DNA from: Madurella fahalii
Lineage: Eukaryota; Ascomycota; Sordariomycetes; Sordariales
NCBI GenBank assembly: GCA_029876055.1
Contig: CM056876.1
Location: 4,898,001 to 4,962,000, forward strand
DNA: 64,000 nucleotides
Reading direction: 5' to 3'
This document shows positions 33,625 through 43,490 of the stretch, piece after piece. Made by a program: the position numbers and the translations under genes. The notes under the pieces were generated by a model that worked only from the letters and a program-made list of their open reading frames with translations, had not been told where the DNA came from and made no database searches. Within the stretch, counting starts at the first letter, position 1. Each line of letters starts with the position of its first letter.

Positions 33625-34105
33625 ATGTCCCCGCCTCGGTTTCGAGTCTGGACGAGGTGCGCCTTTATAATTTTTTGAAGGGGGTTGCAGATGAGAATGG
33701 GTGCATGTTGGTTGATGAATACTTTTGGGAAACGATGGATTCGCGCTGATACCCGTTGGATTTGTTGTTGGACAAGAGATACCAAGATTGGATTGACTGA
33801 GCAAGATTGACTTAATCTTTACGTTCTTTCCACCCTTGCTTGCGTAGCAGGGTGATAATTTCATTTCGAATTTTGACTATCCTCTCGTCTACGGATGCCT
33901 GGTGACTGCCGGTTCGAAAACCCAACCTGGAATTCTATCACATTACTAACACACTGCTGCATAGAAGTAGACCGCTCACCACCAACACTTCTGCTATTCG
34001 CTTTTGCTACATGGCAGTCTGTTGCTATGAGTTACTAGTGTTGTAGGTAATATGACAGTCTGTCTTTAACTAAAACGAGCCAAACCTCAGCACCGTCATG
34101 CCCCG
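33625..34105. other. Convergent 3' flanks
   Basis: A 481-bp AT-richer spacer between the channel gene and the broken GMC gene. No gene or RNA recognised; a GGTTCGAAAACC string near 33910 is not embedded in a tRNA fold. Confidence 0.5.
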
Positions 34106-36294
34106 TCATGCCCCTGGAACGGGAGGGATCACAGCGCCGCCATCAAACTCAACTTCCACTCCGTCCCCCTGCCGCTGCGGACCGGAGGCACTACCACTAC
34201 TACTTGCACCACTAACCAGCGCGCTGCCACCCCTACTGCCACTCCTACCACCACCACCACCACCACCACCATAACCATCGGCCTTGATTATATCCGCAGC
34301 CTTCTCGGCAACCGCGTACACCCCGGCCTGCAGGTGCGCCGCGGGGATGAGCGGCATGATACCCGCATCGACGACCCGCAGGTTCGCCGTGTCGTACACC
34401 ACCAGCCGCGGACTCACCACGCCGCCCAGGCCGAGCGGGAGCATGGCGGTCGTCCCGGACGGGTGGAACTCGGTTTGGAGGTGTGTGCGGATCGCGCCGG
34501 CCCATCGACGCAGGAGTCCTTCATCGCCATCACCATCGTCATCATCACCATCATCATCACCGTCGTCAGCGGAAGGTGAGGAAGGTGAGGGAGGGGAGGA
34601 GGAGGGAGTGGAGAGGTTTGAGAGAACGGAGGAGGCGTTGAGGTGGGCGAGGGAGGGGAAAGCGACGGCGGAGATTAAAGGGGCTGTCCAAGGGACCTGA
34701 CGGATAGAAGTTGGAAGCTGGTTAGCGGGAACTGAAGTTGTGTGGCTAGGTGCTTGAGGAAGAAGAGACCTGCCTGTATGGTTGGTAAAATACTCGTATC
34801 TGACTTGTCGGAGGGTGTCTCCTGTCAGGTTTCTGGTTGAGAACAGACCAGGCGCGGCGTCTAAGCTGATAAGTGTTCCTATCCTTAAGGTCATGAGGGC
34901 AGGCTTATAGTTGTAGAAGGATACAACCATGCCGTGATCCTGGAAATTCTGTCCAACTCCTGGGAGGTCGACGTGCACGGGAACATTAAGGTCGTTGAGA
35001 ATGCTTGCTGGCCCAATGCCAGATACCTGCAGCAGGGCTGGGGAAATGATTGCGCCCGCGGCGAGGATGACCTCCTTTTTACAAGCCACCGTGCGGCGAG
35101 GCGATGTGGCTGATGTCCCGTACTGCCCATGTTAGTTGCTCCGGTCTTGCGGCTAGTTTAGGCGTTGCTCACCTCAACCCCGTGGGCTCGTGTCAGGTGC
35201 TCATGGGCTGGAAGGATAAAAGTCACTTCCTCATCTCCGTCGAGAAGGATACGGGTGACCACCTGCTGAACTGCCACATGTATGTTCGCGCGGTGTAACA
35301 CACCGTTCCAAGTACGACCTTCTACTGTCTGCCCTGGACTGGTTCCCGACTGACATGCTCGAGGGAGCGATCATGATGCCCGCCGAGACGCCAGCATTCG
35401 GTTCGGGAAGGAGAGGCACGCCCAGGTCGGAGACTCCACGAAGGAAATTTACTAAAATATCAGGAGTGTGGCGCAATGCAGGGCAAGGGAGCATACAAGA
35501 CTGGTTGTAGAGGAAATTAGGGTACGTGACTTGAACCGGCCCATCGGACCCGTGGGTCGACATGTCATGGTGGATGGTATTAGAATACCACGTGCCAGCA
35601 GATTCTGCGTATAGATCAGCCGAGAAGTTCCTACTCTGCACCAGTCAGCTTCTTGAGTTACAGAGGCAGCGCCAGCTCACCTTCTTAAAATATTGGAGCA
35701 AGTCATGCCAGCCCCAGCCGGTGTTGCCCAGTTCCTCCCAGGCATCGTAGTCTACCCGGCCACCGCGCGCCACTACCATGCCATTGAGGACGCTTCCACT
35801 GCCGAGTACACGGCCTTGCACAAACCGTCGGATGTTGTTGTCCAGAGATTCTTGTGGTGCCGTGGTGAGGTTCCAGGTGTATTGAGGGGGAAAGCCATGA
35901 CCTATCAGTCCGGGAACTGTGACTAAGTCCGGGGAGGAGTCTCTGTCATGGATGTCAGCATTGTTTGGATCCATATCATTGGGGCATAGAGTACAATTCT
36001 CCTGCCTCAAGTACGAGAACCGTTACTAGATGATGTCAGTCAGGTTACCATGGCATTATGAGTCGACAAACCATCCGAGTCTTCACTCATTCTATTGGCA
36101 ACCACGAGGCCGGAGACTCCCCCGCCAACTATGATGTAGTCGTAAGATGAGAGTAGGTAATTGGCGACATCATCCGGAAGTACCAAGAGCCCGCCGACCG
36201 CGGGTAAACGCGACAGGAGCAGCAGGGTGCTGAAGATTGAGCTCAAGACCACCCGGGCCTGTTCTACTGGATAGACAACGACGGCCGTAGCCAT
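34106..36294 (-). pseudogene. GMC-family FAD oxidoreductase, frameshifted and internally shortened
   Basis: Related to glucose-methanol-choline (aryl-alcohol/choline-type) oxidoreductases. From M at 36294 the product has a hydrophobic leader, then the FAD motif YIIVGGGVSGLVVANRM, then VTVLVLEAGE after an intron. The GMC signature GRVLGSGSVLNGMVVARG, ILAAGAIISPALLQVSGIGP and the catalytic-end FHPSGTTAMLPLGLGG and MPLIPAAHLQ also follow. Several GT-AG introns restore frame, but between SRRSYLER and VLHRANIHVA one extra base (near 35302) shifts the frame and no plausible intron corrects it. In addition, the roughly 150-200 residues that normally precede the FHPSGT motif are nearly absent; a short segment with an Asp-Gly tract (GAT/CATCAT repeats, about 34515-34575) stands there. 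The tail is Gly/Ser low-complexity. I judge it non-functional, though a sequencing indel cannot be excluded. Confidence 0.78.
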
Positions 36295-37089
36295 GAGGGA
36301 GTAGGATACAATAGTGAATACAACTTCGTCGTTGTCATTGGAAGCTAGCTGAGAGCGCAAGGCTACTGAGAAAATGATGCCGAACCCGAATTTCTTGAAA
36401 TATGGACATGAAGAACAAGGACCGCTGCGGATTGTGACGTTTAGGAGAGCAAGGAATAACCTGCAACACGTTCGGGAGAATTTCTGCTGACTGCCGTATT
36501 GGTATGGTAAGGGTGATGATTTAAGGTACTCTTCCAATATTGCAGCCAAGCCACTCGTGCCACGCACCTAGCAGACGGTGTGTCTCGTATGTTCTCAGAT
36601 CACCCGTCACGGATCACTAGAACGAGCATAGGAGTAGATGTCTATTCTCCGTTTCTGATAAATGCGGCCCCGCATCCGCCAGTGTTTATCGTCTCGCCGC
36701 GCGCTCTCATGGTAGTGTTCGACAAGACTTCCCAAGCACGATCGGCAAAGACAAATTTGTGTCACAGTCATTAACGGGAGACGACAGAAAATTAGCACGA
36801 TGTGGCAGGCGGGCTAAAGAACCATTGTGTTCTATTAAACACTTACGAGTTCTAGACTTAGATAGCCACACCATAGCAATAAGACAAAGTAACAAAAAGG
36901 GGTAGTGGTTGCGCATACCTGCAGCAGCTCATATTTGTGGGCGACACAGCAATGCCAGATATTTATCCTTCTCATTTTGCCACTCCATCAACGCGATACT
37001 CCCTCCTCCCCCTTACTGGACGCCCTAACCCTACAGAGTGGCACGGTAGCTGCCTCGCTCTCCAGGCTGCCAGCATCCGCACTGCCTGA
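36295..37089. other. Intergenic
   Basis: Upstream of the GMC relic. The open frame continues toward 36567 without a clear start. AT-rich sequence near 36780-36900. No supported gene. Confidence 0.45.
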
Positions 37090-37710
37090 AAAATGGGAAG
37101 ACACATAAGCACGAATATGAATGCGTGATCTTTCCGGATGTGCGGAGGCACCAGGGGCCTCGGGAACACTTGTTCCAGAAGATGAATAGTACCAAGAGCA
37201 GCACGTCAGATGCGAGTATCGCAATGATGTGCGGGCTATCCCATTCATCGGTTGGCGCCAGACCGTCAGGGGTTGACAGCAGCCCCTAGACCAGCATCGC
37301 AAGACTCATGTGATGGCATCAATCAGCGGTCCCAACCAACCTACCGAACTCCCAAAGACAAACCCCAGCGGATACCCGCGCTGAACGCCGGAGAAGCCAA
37401 GTTCTTCTAGGTGGCCGCTCGTACGCCTCGCCCATGATACCAATTGCCGGCGGTGCCACTATCGCCGAGCTAATTCCCAAGTCTCCGCAGATGAACCCCA
37501 TCCGAGTATGTCGGTCAGCTGGCCCGTCAGAGTTGGAACGTGCCCGCCGTGAGGGTTGTCGACGCTGTGATCTATGCGTTCCCCCCGCCCGGATATGCCT
37601 AGGTCGCGGCCGATGGCGGCTGCGATGATGGCGCTGGCGCCTAGGAAGAAAGATGAGGTTGCTGTGGTGTTGGTGGCTCGGAGTACGGAGACGATTTCTT
37701 GGAGGGTTGA
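37090..37710 (-). pseudogene. Remnant of a drug-type MFS transporter (DHA14/DHA2-like)
   Basis: Fragments of one transporter lie in order on the minus strand but in different frames. They are SSAIVAPPAIGIMGEAYERP (about 37405-37475), GYPLGFVFGSSVGWLG (about 37330-37378), LLSTPDGLAPTDEWDSPHII with ILASDVLLLVLFIFW (about 37175-37285), and PRPLVPPHIRKDHAFIFVL (about 37105-37165). In fungal drug:H+ antiporters these correspond to successive helices and loops (GYPLGFVFG in a central helix, the DxWDSPHII loop before a helix, PLxPPHIxKD afterwards). An in-frame TAG precedes GLLSTPDG, and at least two frame changes are needed. A further hydrophobic segment (SFFLGASAIIAAAIGRDLG, about 37610-37665) may be the N-terminal remnant. 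No intact reading frame can be built. Confidence 0.6.
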
Positions 37711-38597
37711 AGCATGCCGGGCGGGGTCCGTAGTAGGTTGGAGTGTTCTGGAATTCTGGCCGGGTCCGGGCTTGGTGGCACAATGCTTGATCTGGCTGGT
37801 TTCTCCTCATCAGCTAGGAACGTGGGGGTCACGGCTGCTGGATCTGGTGAAGTGCCCGCGGCGGCACCCTTTTCCTGCTTCTCGTCGCGAGTTATGACGG
37901 CTCCTACGGATTGACATTGCGCAAGTTGAAATCTCTGGCCTCTTATCGGTTGATGTCCGTAGACTTTGATCAGACCATTCGGGAATCGCGAGGATCGGGG
38001 ACCGGGGCAGGCTCACTAGCGGCGGCAGATCAGAGACAGGGGAGCAAAATCATCATCGATACGGATGCACGGGGACACTGTGCTGCTGCAAAGTCCCATT
38101 CAGGATAGTCGTCGATCTGCGATGGCAAACATCGACGACTCAGGGAGTCATAGGCTGCTCTAGTTGACCCGAGATTGTCTTGGCACTTACAAGAACTGAC
38201 GAACAAGTCCAGGGCCGAGGCTCAGGAAGCCCGGAGTTGTCTCCCACACACCTGGTCACGAGGACATCGGCCGAAACAGAATCCCTTGCCTTGGATCCCT
38301 ATGAGAGACCGAGTTTGTTGTGGGGATATAGATGACAACCAACGAGGCTCTCCCGGACGGCCGAGACGCGGCCAATGGCGTGTCTCCGCCCACGGCCCCC
38401 CCTGTAATGTTCTAGTTCTGTTGTGTCAAGAGGATCTCTTGGGATGGGGGTTGGTGCGGGTGGCCGCGGATATAAGTAATTCTGCACACGACCTCAGAGA
38501 GCATTGGTGATGGCAAAGCCGGGCACTCACCGAGGACGAAAGCTCAAAACTCACTACCAACGCCAGGTCACGAGCAACTGTTGACAAAGGCTAACGA
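37711..38597. other. Intergenic; possible promoter of a small gene at its right end
   Basis: The left half may hold more of the decayed transporter N-terminus (Pro/Glu-rich frame, about 37711-37900). A TATAAG box lies at 38471-38476, about 190 bp before the small ORF start. Confidence 0.4.
38471..38476 (+). promoter_or_regulatory. TATA-like box
   Basis: GATATAAGTA in an otherwise GC-rich stretch, at a suitable distance upstream of the leader of the small gene at 38664. Position-based call only. Confidence 0.35.
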
Positions 38598-38663
38598 GTA
38601 AGTCAATGATTCAGCCCAACATCCTTGAGCCTTCTTGGCTGACAGTTCTCTGCTGTTAGCAAC

Positions 38664-38903
38664 ATGCCCGTCCACGTCAAACCTTCCGATCCAAACGTTT
38701 CTCCTGGGAAGACCGGCCAGGAGTTTACCTTTCCAGCCCAACACAGCCGATCCAACAGCGTCCAGTCGACCGCCACTACTGCCCAGGATTCTACGAGCAC
38801 AGGGGGAGACGGCAGGTTCCCAGACATCGTCCTGCGCGACATGGAATTCTTCCTGGCAAGGCTGGCCCGGACGACATCCAACGAGTCCAACGAGTCAATC
38901 TGA
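38664..38903 (+). CDS. Possible small protein (79 residues)
   Basis: The ORF starts MPVHVKPSDPNVSPGKTGQE and ends with an acidic/Ser-rich tail. The middle is Ser/Thr-rich (SRSNSVQSTATTAQDSTSTG), followed by a short amphipathic helix (RDMEFFLARLARTTS). No signal peptide and no known family. Support comes from upstream: a GTAAGT donor at 38598, a CTGAC branch-like motif near 38640 and an acceptor (TTAG at 38659, or CAG at 38645) form a credible leader intron just before the ATG, and a TATA-like box lies about 190 bp upstream. Without homology this remains tentative. Confidence 0.45.
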   Translation: MPVHVKPSDPNVSPGKTGQEFTFPAQHSRSNSVQSTATTAQDSTSTGGDGRFPDIVLRDMEFFLARLARTTSNESNESI

Positions 38904-40403
38904 GACATAAAGACTAAAAAGTGCACCGGGATGTGATGATATAGGCGTACTCCGAGATTGTACCATCTGGCTCTGACATGACTGATGATTTTCTCTGTAT
39001 TCGTTCCTTCATCTTATGGAGAGGCATACCCCTGAGATTTTATCGTTGGGTTTGGTCACGAGAGACGACTCTTCCTCTCTGGCTCTCGGCATCTGTACCG
39101 GCATGGGGATTTTCGGGAAGATTGTGTACATCAAGCATAAGCAATTATTTATTACTTTACATTACTCGTCCTGCGCCAAGGATGGATGAGGCCCGTGGAC
39201 CAGGGCGACGGGGTTGGGCCGCCGGCCCCATCTTGGGCATGGGGAGTCTCGTTCCCAACTGCCAATGCGATCACACAACCCCGAGCCAACGGGGCTCCCC
39301 GAGCCGTGTATTGACACCCACACTTGCGGTATCTACGGGTATCCATCGACCCAAAGCTTCCGCTTACAAAATGACAAACGACAGTTAGTCGGGATGCTCT
39401 GGAGCAGGAGAGCCCCCCCGCACCTCTCGCAGCACCGTTACGGCGCAGCCAGGCAAGATGGCATGGCCCCGATGACACTACCAGTGTCATTAGCCACCAC
39501 CGTTGTTCCCAAAGAGGACACAAGACGCCTTATTCTCACCCACCCTTTTAACACGGTCTGGTAGACCGTAGTGAATCACCACACCAGCCACATACCGAAG
39601 CAGGACACAACTCGCTCATTGACAAACATCGCAGTTTTCATTTTCCCTTCGACATTTGCTTACACTGTAAGCACCAACGGTAGTAGTACCTCGCCACGTT
39701 AGGGGAACCTCCTATCTCCCACACCCCCCCCCCAACTGAAAGCACACAACCTGAGCAGACCAAGTGAAAACCCCAACTCCGCCCATCCGACCACATCGCC
39801 AGAGAAGGGCCTCTACCGGCCTCCGCTTCTCCCCTTTAGCCTATCTCCCATTATGATACCTGTACCAGTACTGAGTAGCGGAGAAAATCCAACATTCCAT
39901 TCCAAACGAAGCAAGGAGGCAACAGCAAGCTCAAGAAGATACAGATGCAGGACAAATCAATAAAAAAATGGAACCGAAACACCACACATGTGGATGAATT
40001 ACCTATACCCGCTATCCATCCTAAGCACGCTCCCTCCTTTCCCCGAGTATTCCCTCCTCCTCCCATACGAATGGGTAGAAAGGTGGGGAAGGGGATAAAG
40101 ACCAACCCAGGCAAGAAGAATGTGAAGAAAAGCGAGGCGGTGCTAGTCAGTATTCCGTAAATACTTAGCACAAAACCGATAGTGTCCCTCCCAGAACCAC
40201 AGCTACATCCCCACCACTCCCCGATATTTTTCAGGTGTGTCCGTATCTCTCTGTTTGTATGCGAGCATCCATCCCCTAACAGCAGCAGTCACGCCCCCTT
40301 CCCCGGGAAAAAAAAAAAAAAAAAAAAGAAACAACCAAAGTAATGCCACCCCATTATCTACTATTCATGACCGCCCTCCAAACCTCATCGTGACAAACCA
40401 GCC
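38904..40403. other. Intergenic, no supported gene
   Basis: 1.5 kb between the small ORF and the 3' end of the Zn-cluster gene. It holds a C-run near 39725-39733 and an A-run near 40309-40327. Open frames up to 136 codons show no motifs. Confidence 0.5.
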
Positions 40404-43400
40404 TCATGAATACCCCGTAACCCCCTGCACCATACCTTGCATCACTCCGACTCCTACCCCAACCCCAGGCATCTGTTGCACCTCACCGGCATTCTGGGCT
40501 TGCCCCTGCCCCGGCGCCGCGGGACTAGGGCCGGCTCCGGGTATGCTCCCCCAGAACATATTCCCATGGTCCAGCGGCAGAAACTCTTCGGTCCCGTGCG
40601 CAAACTGGTCGATCCCCCCGGGGGCGAGGTACCACGGCATGCTCTGATTCTGCTCGAGATAAACGGCCACCTCTCCGGACTGATAATTTGGCACGATAGG
40701 GTGGTGAGGCATCTGCGGCGACGGAATCGGCGGACCGACGGATGATTGCGATGGGGAATGTGTGTGTTGTTGTTGTTGTTGTTGTTGTTGCTGTGAGTTT
40801 GCGCTTTGCGGTTGTTGGAACCGCCACAGCTGGGTGGCAGCCTCGGCAGCAGCCGCGTCGACTGTCTCGGGCTGGTTTGCTTGGGGGTTCTGGGCATTGC
40901 TGTTGATGGGCGTAAAAGACATGGACGTGGATCGGGGTGTCTTGGCATGATCCGGGTGGTCCGACCCGGGCTCGGCGGTGCTGTCCCGTGACGAGCTGTG
41001 CTTGTCATCGTCCACAGCCAGAATCTCGCCGTTGTTGACCACCTTGAACCCCTGCTGCCTCCACTCTTCCAGGCCGCCGCCTCCTCCCAAGCGCACGCTG
41101 AGCCGCCCTTCACCTGTGGCCGTCGCGGCCGTTGTGGCTGAGCTGGCCGGCGGCCGCCTGCCTAGGTGCCTCTCGTAATCGTGTTTGACTTTCTCGTAAA
41201 ATAACGCCATCTCGCGGAAGTAGCCGACGTACGTCTCGGCCATCTTCAGCCAGATCGACATGTGCGTCAGCATTTTGTACGTCAGCCCCGTCGGCCCGGT
41301 TTTGGTCACATCTAGAGACTCGCCGGCCGCTTCGTCCTTCGGAAGCATGTGCCCCTTGGTGTCCATATGGGGGAAGTAGGCTGCGTAGATGCCGACAAAG
41401 GCGGCGGTCCAGACGGCGAACAGGACGAGCGAAGACATGGGCAGCTTATCACGGCAGATTTCGGTGAGATCAACTATCTCCTTGGCGGCATGGAACACTT
41501 CCTCGGCGCTGGCGTCCCAGAAACCGGGCGGCTCCTGGCCATCTGGGAATACTGGCTCGTCGAGCGGGCCGACCGGCCTGTCGCATAGGATGGGAATGAA
41601 GGGGATGTATTCGCGGTGGAGCATGATCCTGCACACGGCGCCCAGCATATGTAGCGATACATAGACGCTGCTGGCCTGGTGGTTCTCGTGCTTATAGTAG
41701 TTGCTGTCTGACCACCGGAAGTGGTCCGGAAGCTCACGGTAAAATGTTTTCAGTTTCTCGCGTAGCTGGAAAAAGGTCGACTCAGGCATCCACGGTGGGT
41801 GTTCTTCGGTGAAGCGGCCGCCCGCAAAGCTCCACTTGGATATCTCGCCCCAGAGATCGACCAGGCGGACGAAGCGGCCGAGGACGCTGTCGCTTAGGGG
41901 GCGATTGCTCTGCATCCCCGGTACTGGCCTCAGGAAGCCCGTGTAGACATCGTCCGAGAGGTCGAACGAGACTTCGGAGCATGGTAGCTGGATCTGGAGG
42001 TCCTCGGAGCGTATTGTCGATACACGGTCTCTGCCACAGCCGAGTAGTCGGTCCAAGATCAAGCAGCTAAACATTGTCCGCCTCCTGATTTCCTTGGCGA
42101 TTATCCTCTGCCCTGGCGGCATTGCCTGCTGAGTAGTCTGAACGGGTCGAGACCTAAAGACTCTGCCGGGCTCTCTGTCGCCGTCGCCGAGCCCCAGCGC
42201 CTGAGCCATGCGGATGGCGACGCCAACATACATCCACGCTGCCATACCACCGACCCGGGGCCGAGCCTGGCTCCATTCGTAGAGCCCCAACATTAGGAAA
42301 GCCTGGACACGCTCAACCGAGGCTACCGTCATGCTCGTCCTTAGGCCGCCGAGCGCCCTGGTCAGCACATCGGCGTAGTATTCCGACGCTATCGACGCAT
42401 CCTGGCTCGAGACGGCTGGCCGCGCCTTCGGCGGGCCCGACACGGCCGGTGAACTCCTAGAAACGGTTAGGTATGAAACTAGGGTGCTGTGGAAGCGTGC
42501 TGTCAAGGTGAGGATGCCCAGGAGCACAAGGTTGATCTCGGGTGACGTGTCGCTCGGTTTCGCCCTGAACCTGCTGCCTAGCTTCTCTTTCAGGGTGGCT
42601 AGGTGTAGAAACGGCAGTTCTGTCGCAAAATGCAGCCTGTAAATGTCGAAAAGCTGAGACCAGACGGGCTCGGTGAGATAGGGTGCTGAGAGGACCTCCT
42701 CGGCGAAGAGAGCAGGGGGTACGACGCCGTCGATCTTGGATATTTCCTCGATCCTCCGCAGCCGCTTCCGCTCCGAACCCTGCTCCACCTTGACGCCGGT
42801 GGGCGGCTCCGACCGCTTCGGAGGCGCCGGCGTGACCTCGGGATAGGTGCACTCTTTCCCATTCCGAAGACACGTGTCGCAGGGGGCGTCGCCGCCCGTG
42901 TTGTTGCACTTGATCTTGGATTTGCGGCAGCGCTGGCAGGCGATGCTGGATCTCAATGGGGTCCGCTTGACGCCTTTCTTGCTGTCGGCAGTGCCAGGGC
43001 TGCCGGGGCTGCCTGCCATCATCGTAGCGGCGCCGGGGGATCTGTTGTCATCGTCGGCGGCAGCGGTATGGCTGTGCTGGCGGGCGGCCCCGACCGCGAC
43101 CGCGGCGGGCCGTGGCGGGCTGCGCGGGAGTGGCTGTCGAATGTTTGGCAAGCGGTCGGGCGGCGGAAGGTTGGGCGGCGCAGGTGGCTCGGCCGGCTCG
43201 ATGGGGGCATCGGGCGGCGGCGCGGCGAAGGCGTCGTGGAACTTTCGTTTGGAAGTCGGCTGCTGAGCGTAGGTGGACGTGGCGGCAGCCGCATCGGCGT
43301 CGGGCGGATCGGGAGGGGAGAGGATGGACTGGATACGCAGTTGGGAAGCAATCGTGACGGCGGGTTGGGTCTCGCGAAGGGGACCCCTGACTGGCGCAGA

Positions 43401-43490
43401 CAGCAATGAGAGGCGAGGCCGTCCCTGGCCCGGCTTGCACAGTGCAACAGGCGGCTGCAGAGACCGCTCAGCGGGAGGCGACGCAAGCAC
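40404..43490 (-). CDS. Zn(II)2Cys6 transcription factor with fungal-specific TF domain
   Basis: Nuclear regulator of 1028 residues in one exon. The N-terminal 180 residues are Pro/Ala-rich and disordered. The binuclear cluster reads CQRCRKSKIKC-x8-CDTCLRNGKEC, with cysteines near residues 185, 188, 195, 204, 207 and 214. A basic linker (SERKRLRRIEEISK) follows. Residues about 260-800 form the fungal-specific middle homology region (QLFDIYRLHFATELPFLH, YADVLTRALGGLR, VGVAIRMAQALGL, EIRRRTMFSCLILDRLLGCGR). The C-terminal 200 residues are Gln/Pro/Gly-rich with a Gln9 run and a trailing VGVGVGV, typical of an activation domain. M157/M158 could be an alternative start. It has a 3.3-kb upstream gap and is likely regulated from there. 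The target pathway is not inferable. Confidence 0.93.
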   Translation of the reverse strand: MLASPPAERSLQPPVALCKPGQGRPRLSLLSAPVRGPLRETQPAVTIASQLRIQSILSPPDPPDADAAAATSTYAQQPTSKRKFHDAFAAPPPDAPIEPAEPPAPPNLPPPDRLPNIRQPLPRSPPRPAAVAVGAARQHSHTAAADDDNRSPGAATMMAGSPGSPGTADSKKGVKRTPLRSSIACQRCRKSKIKCNNTGGDAPCDTCLRNGKECTYPEVTPAPPKRSEPPTGVKVEQGSERKRLRRIEEISKIDGVVPPALFAEEVLSAPYLTEPVWSQLFDIYRLHFATELPFLHLATLKEKLGSRFRAKPSDTSPEINLVLLGILTLTARFHSTLVSYLTVSRSSPAVSGPPKARPAVSSQDASIASEYYADVLTRALGGLRTSMTVASVERVQAFLMLGLYEWSQARPRVGGMAAWMYVGVAIRMAQALGLGDGDREPGRVFRSRPVQTTQQAMPPGQRIIAKEIRRRTMFSCLILDRLLGCGRDRVSTIRSEDLQIQLPCSEVSFDLSDDVYTGFLRPVPGMQSNRPLSDSVLGRFVRLVDLWGEISKWSFAGGRFTEEHPPWMPESTFFQLREKLKTFYRELPDHFRWSDSNYYKHENHQASSVYVSLHMLGAVCRIMLHREYIPFIPILCDRPVGPLDEPVFPDGQEPPGFWDASAEEVFHAAKEIVDLTEICRDKLPMSSLVLFAVWTAAFVGIYAAYFPHMDTKGHMLPKDEAAGESLDVTKTGPTGLTYKMLTHMSIWLKMAETYVGYFREMALFYEKVKHDYERHLGRRPPASSATTAATATGEGRLSVRLGGGGGLEEWRQQGFKVVNNGEILAVDDDKHSSSRDSTAEPGSDHPDHAKTPRSTSMSFTPINSNAQNPQANQPETVDAAAAEAATQLWRFQQPQSANSQQQQQQQQQHTHSPSQSSVGPPIPSPQMPHHPIVPNYQSGEVAVYLEQNQSMPWYLAPGGIDQFAHGTEEFLPLDHGNMFWGSIPGAGPSPAAPGQGQAQNAGEVQQMPGVGVGVGVMQGMVQGVTGYS
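40765..40793. repeat. GTT trinucleotide run encoding poly-Gln
   Basis: GTTGTT... on the plus strand equals (CAA)n on the coding strand and yields the Gln run near the C-terminus of the Zn-cluster factor. Confidence 0.95.

Noticed and set aside
33900..33930. B-box-like GGTTCGAAAACC suggestive of a tRNA
   Set aside because: The loop is one base too long, and no matching acceptor, D or anticodon arms can be drawn around it.
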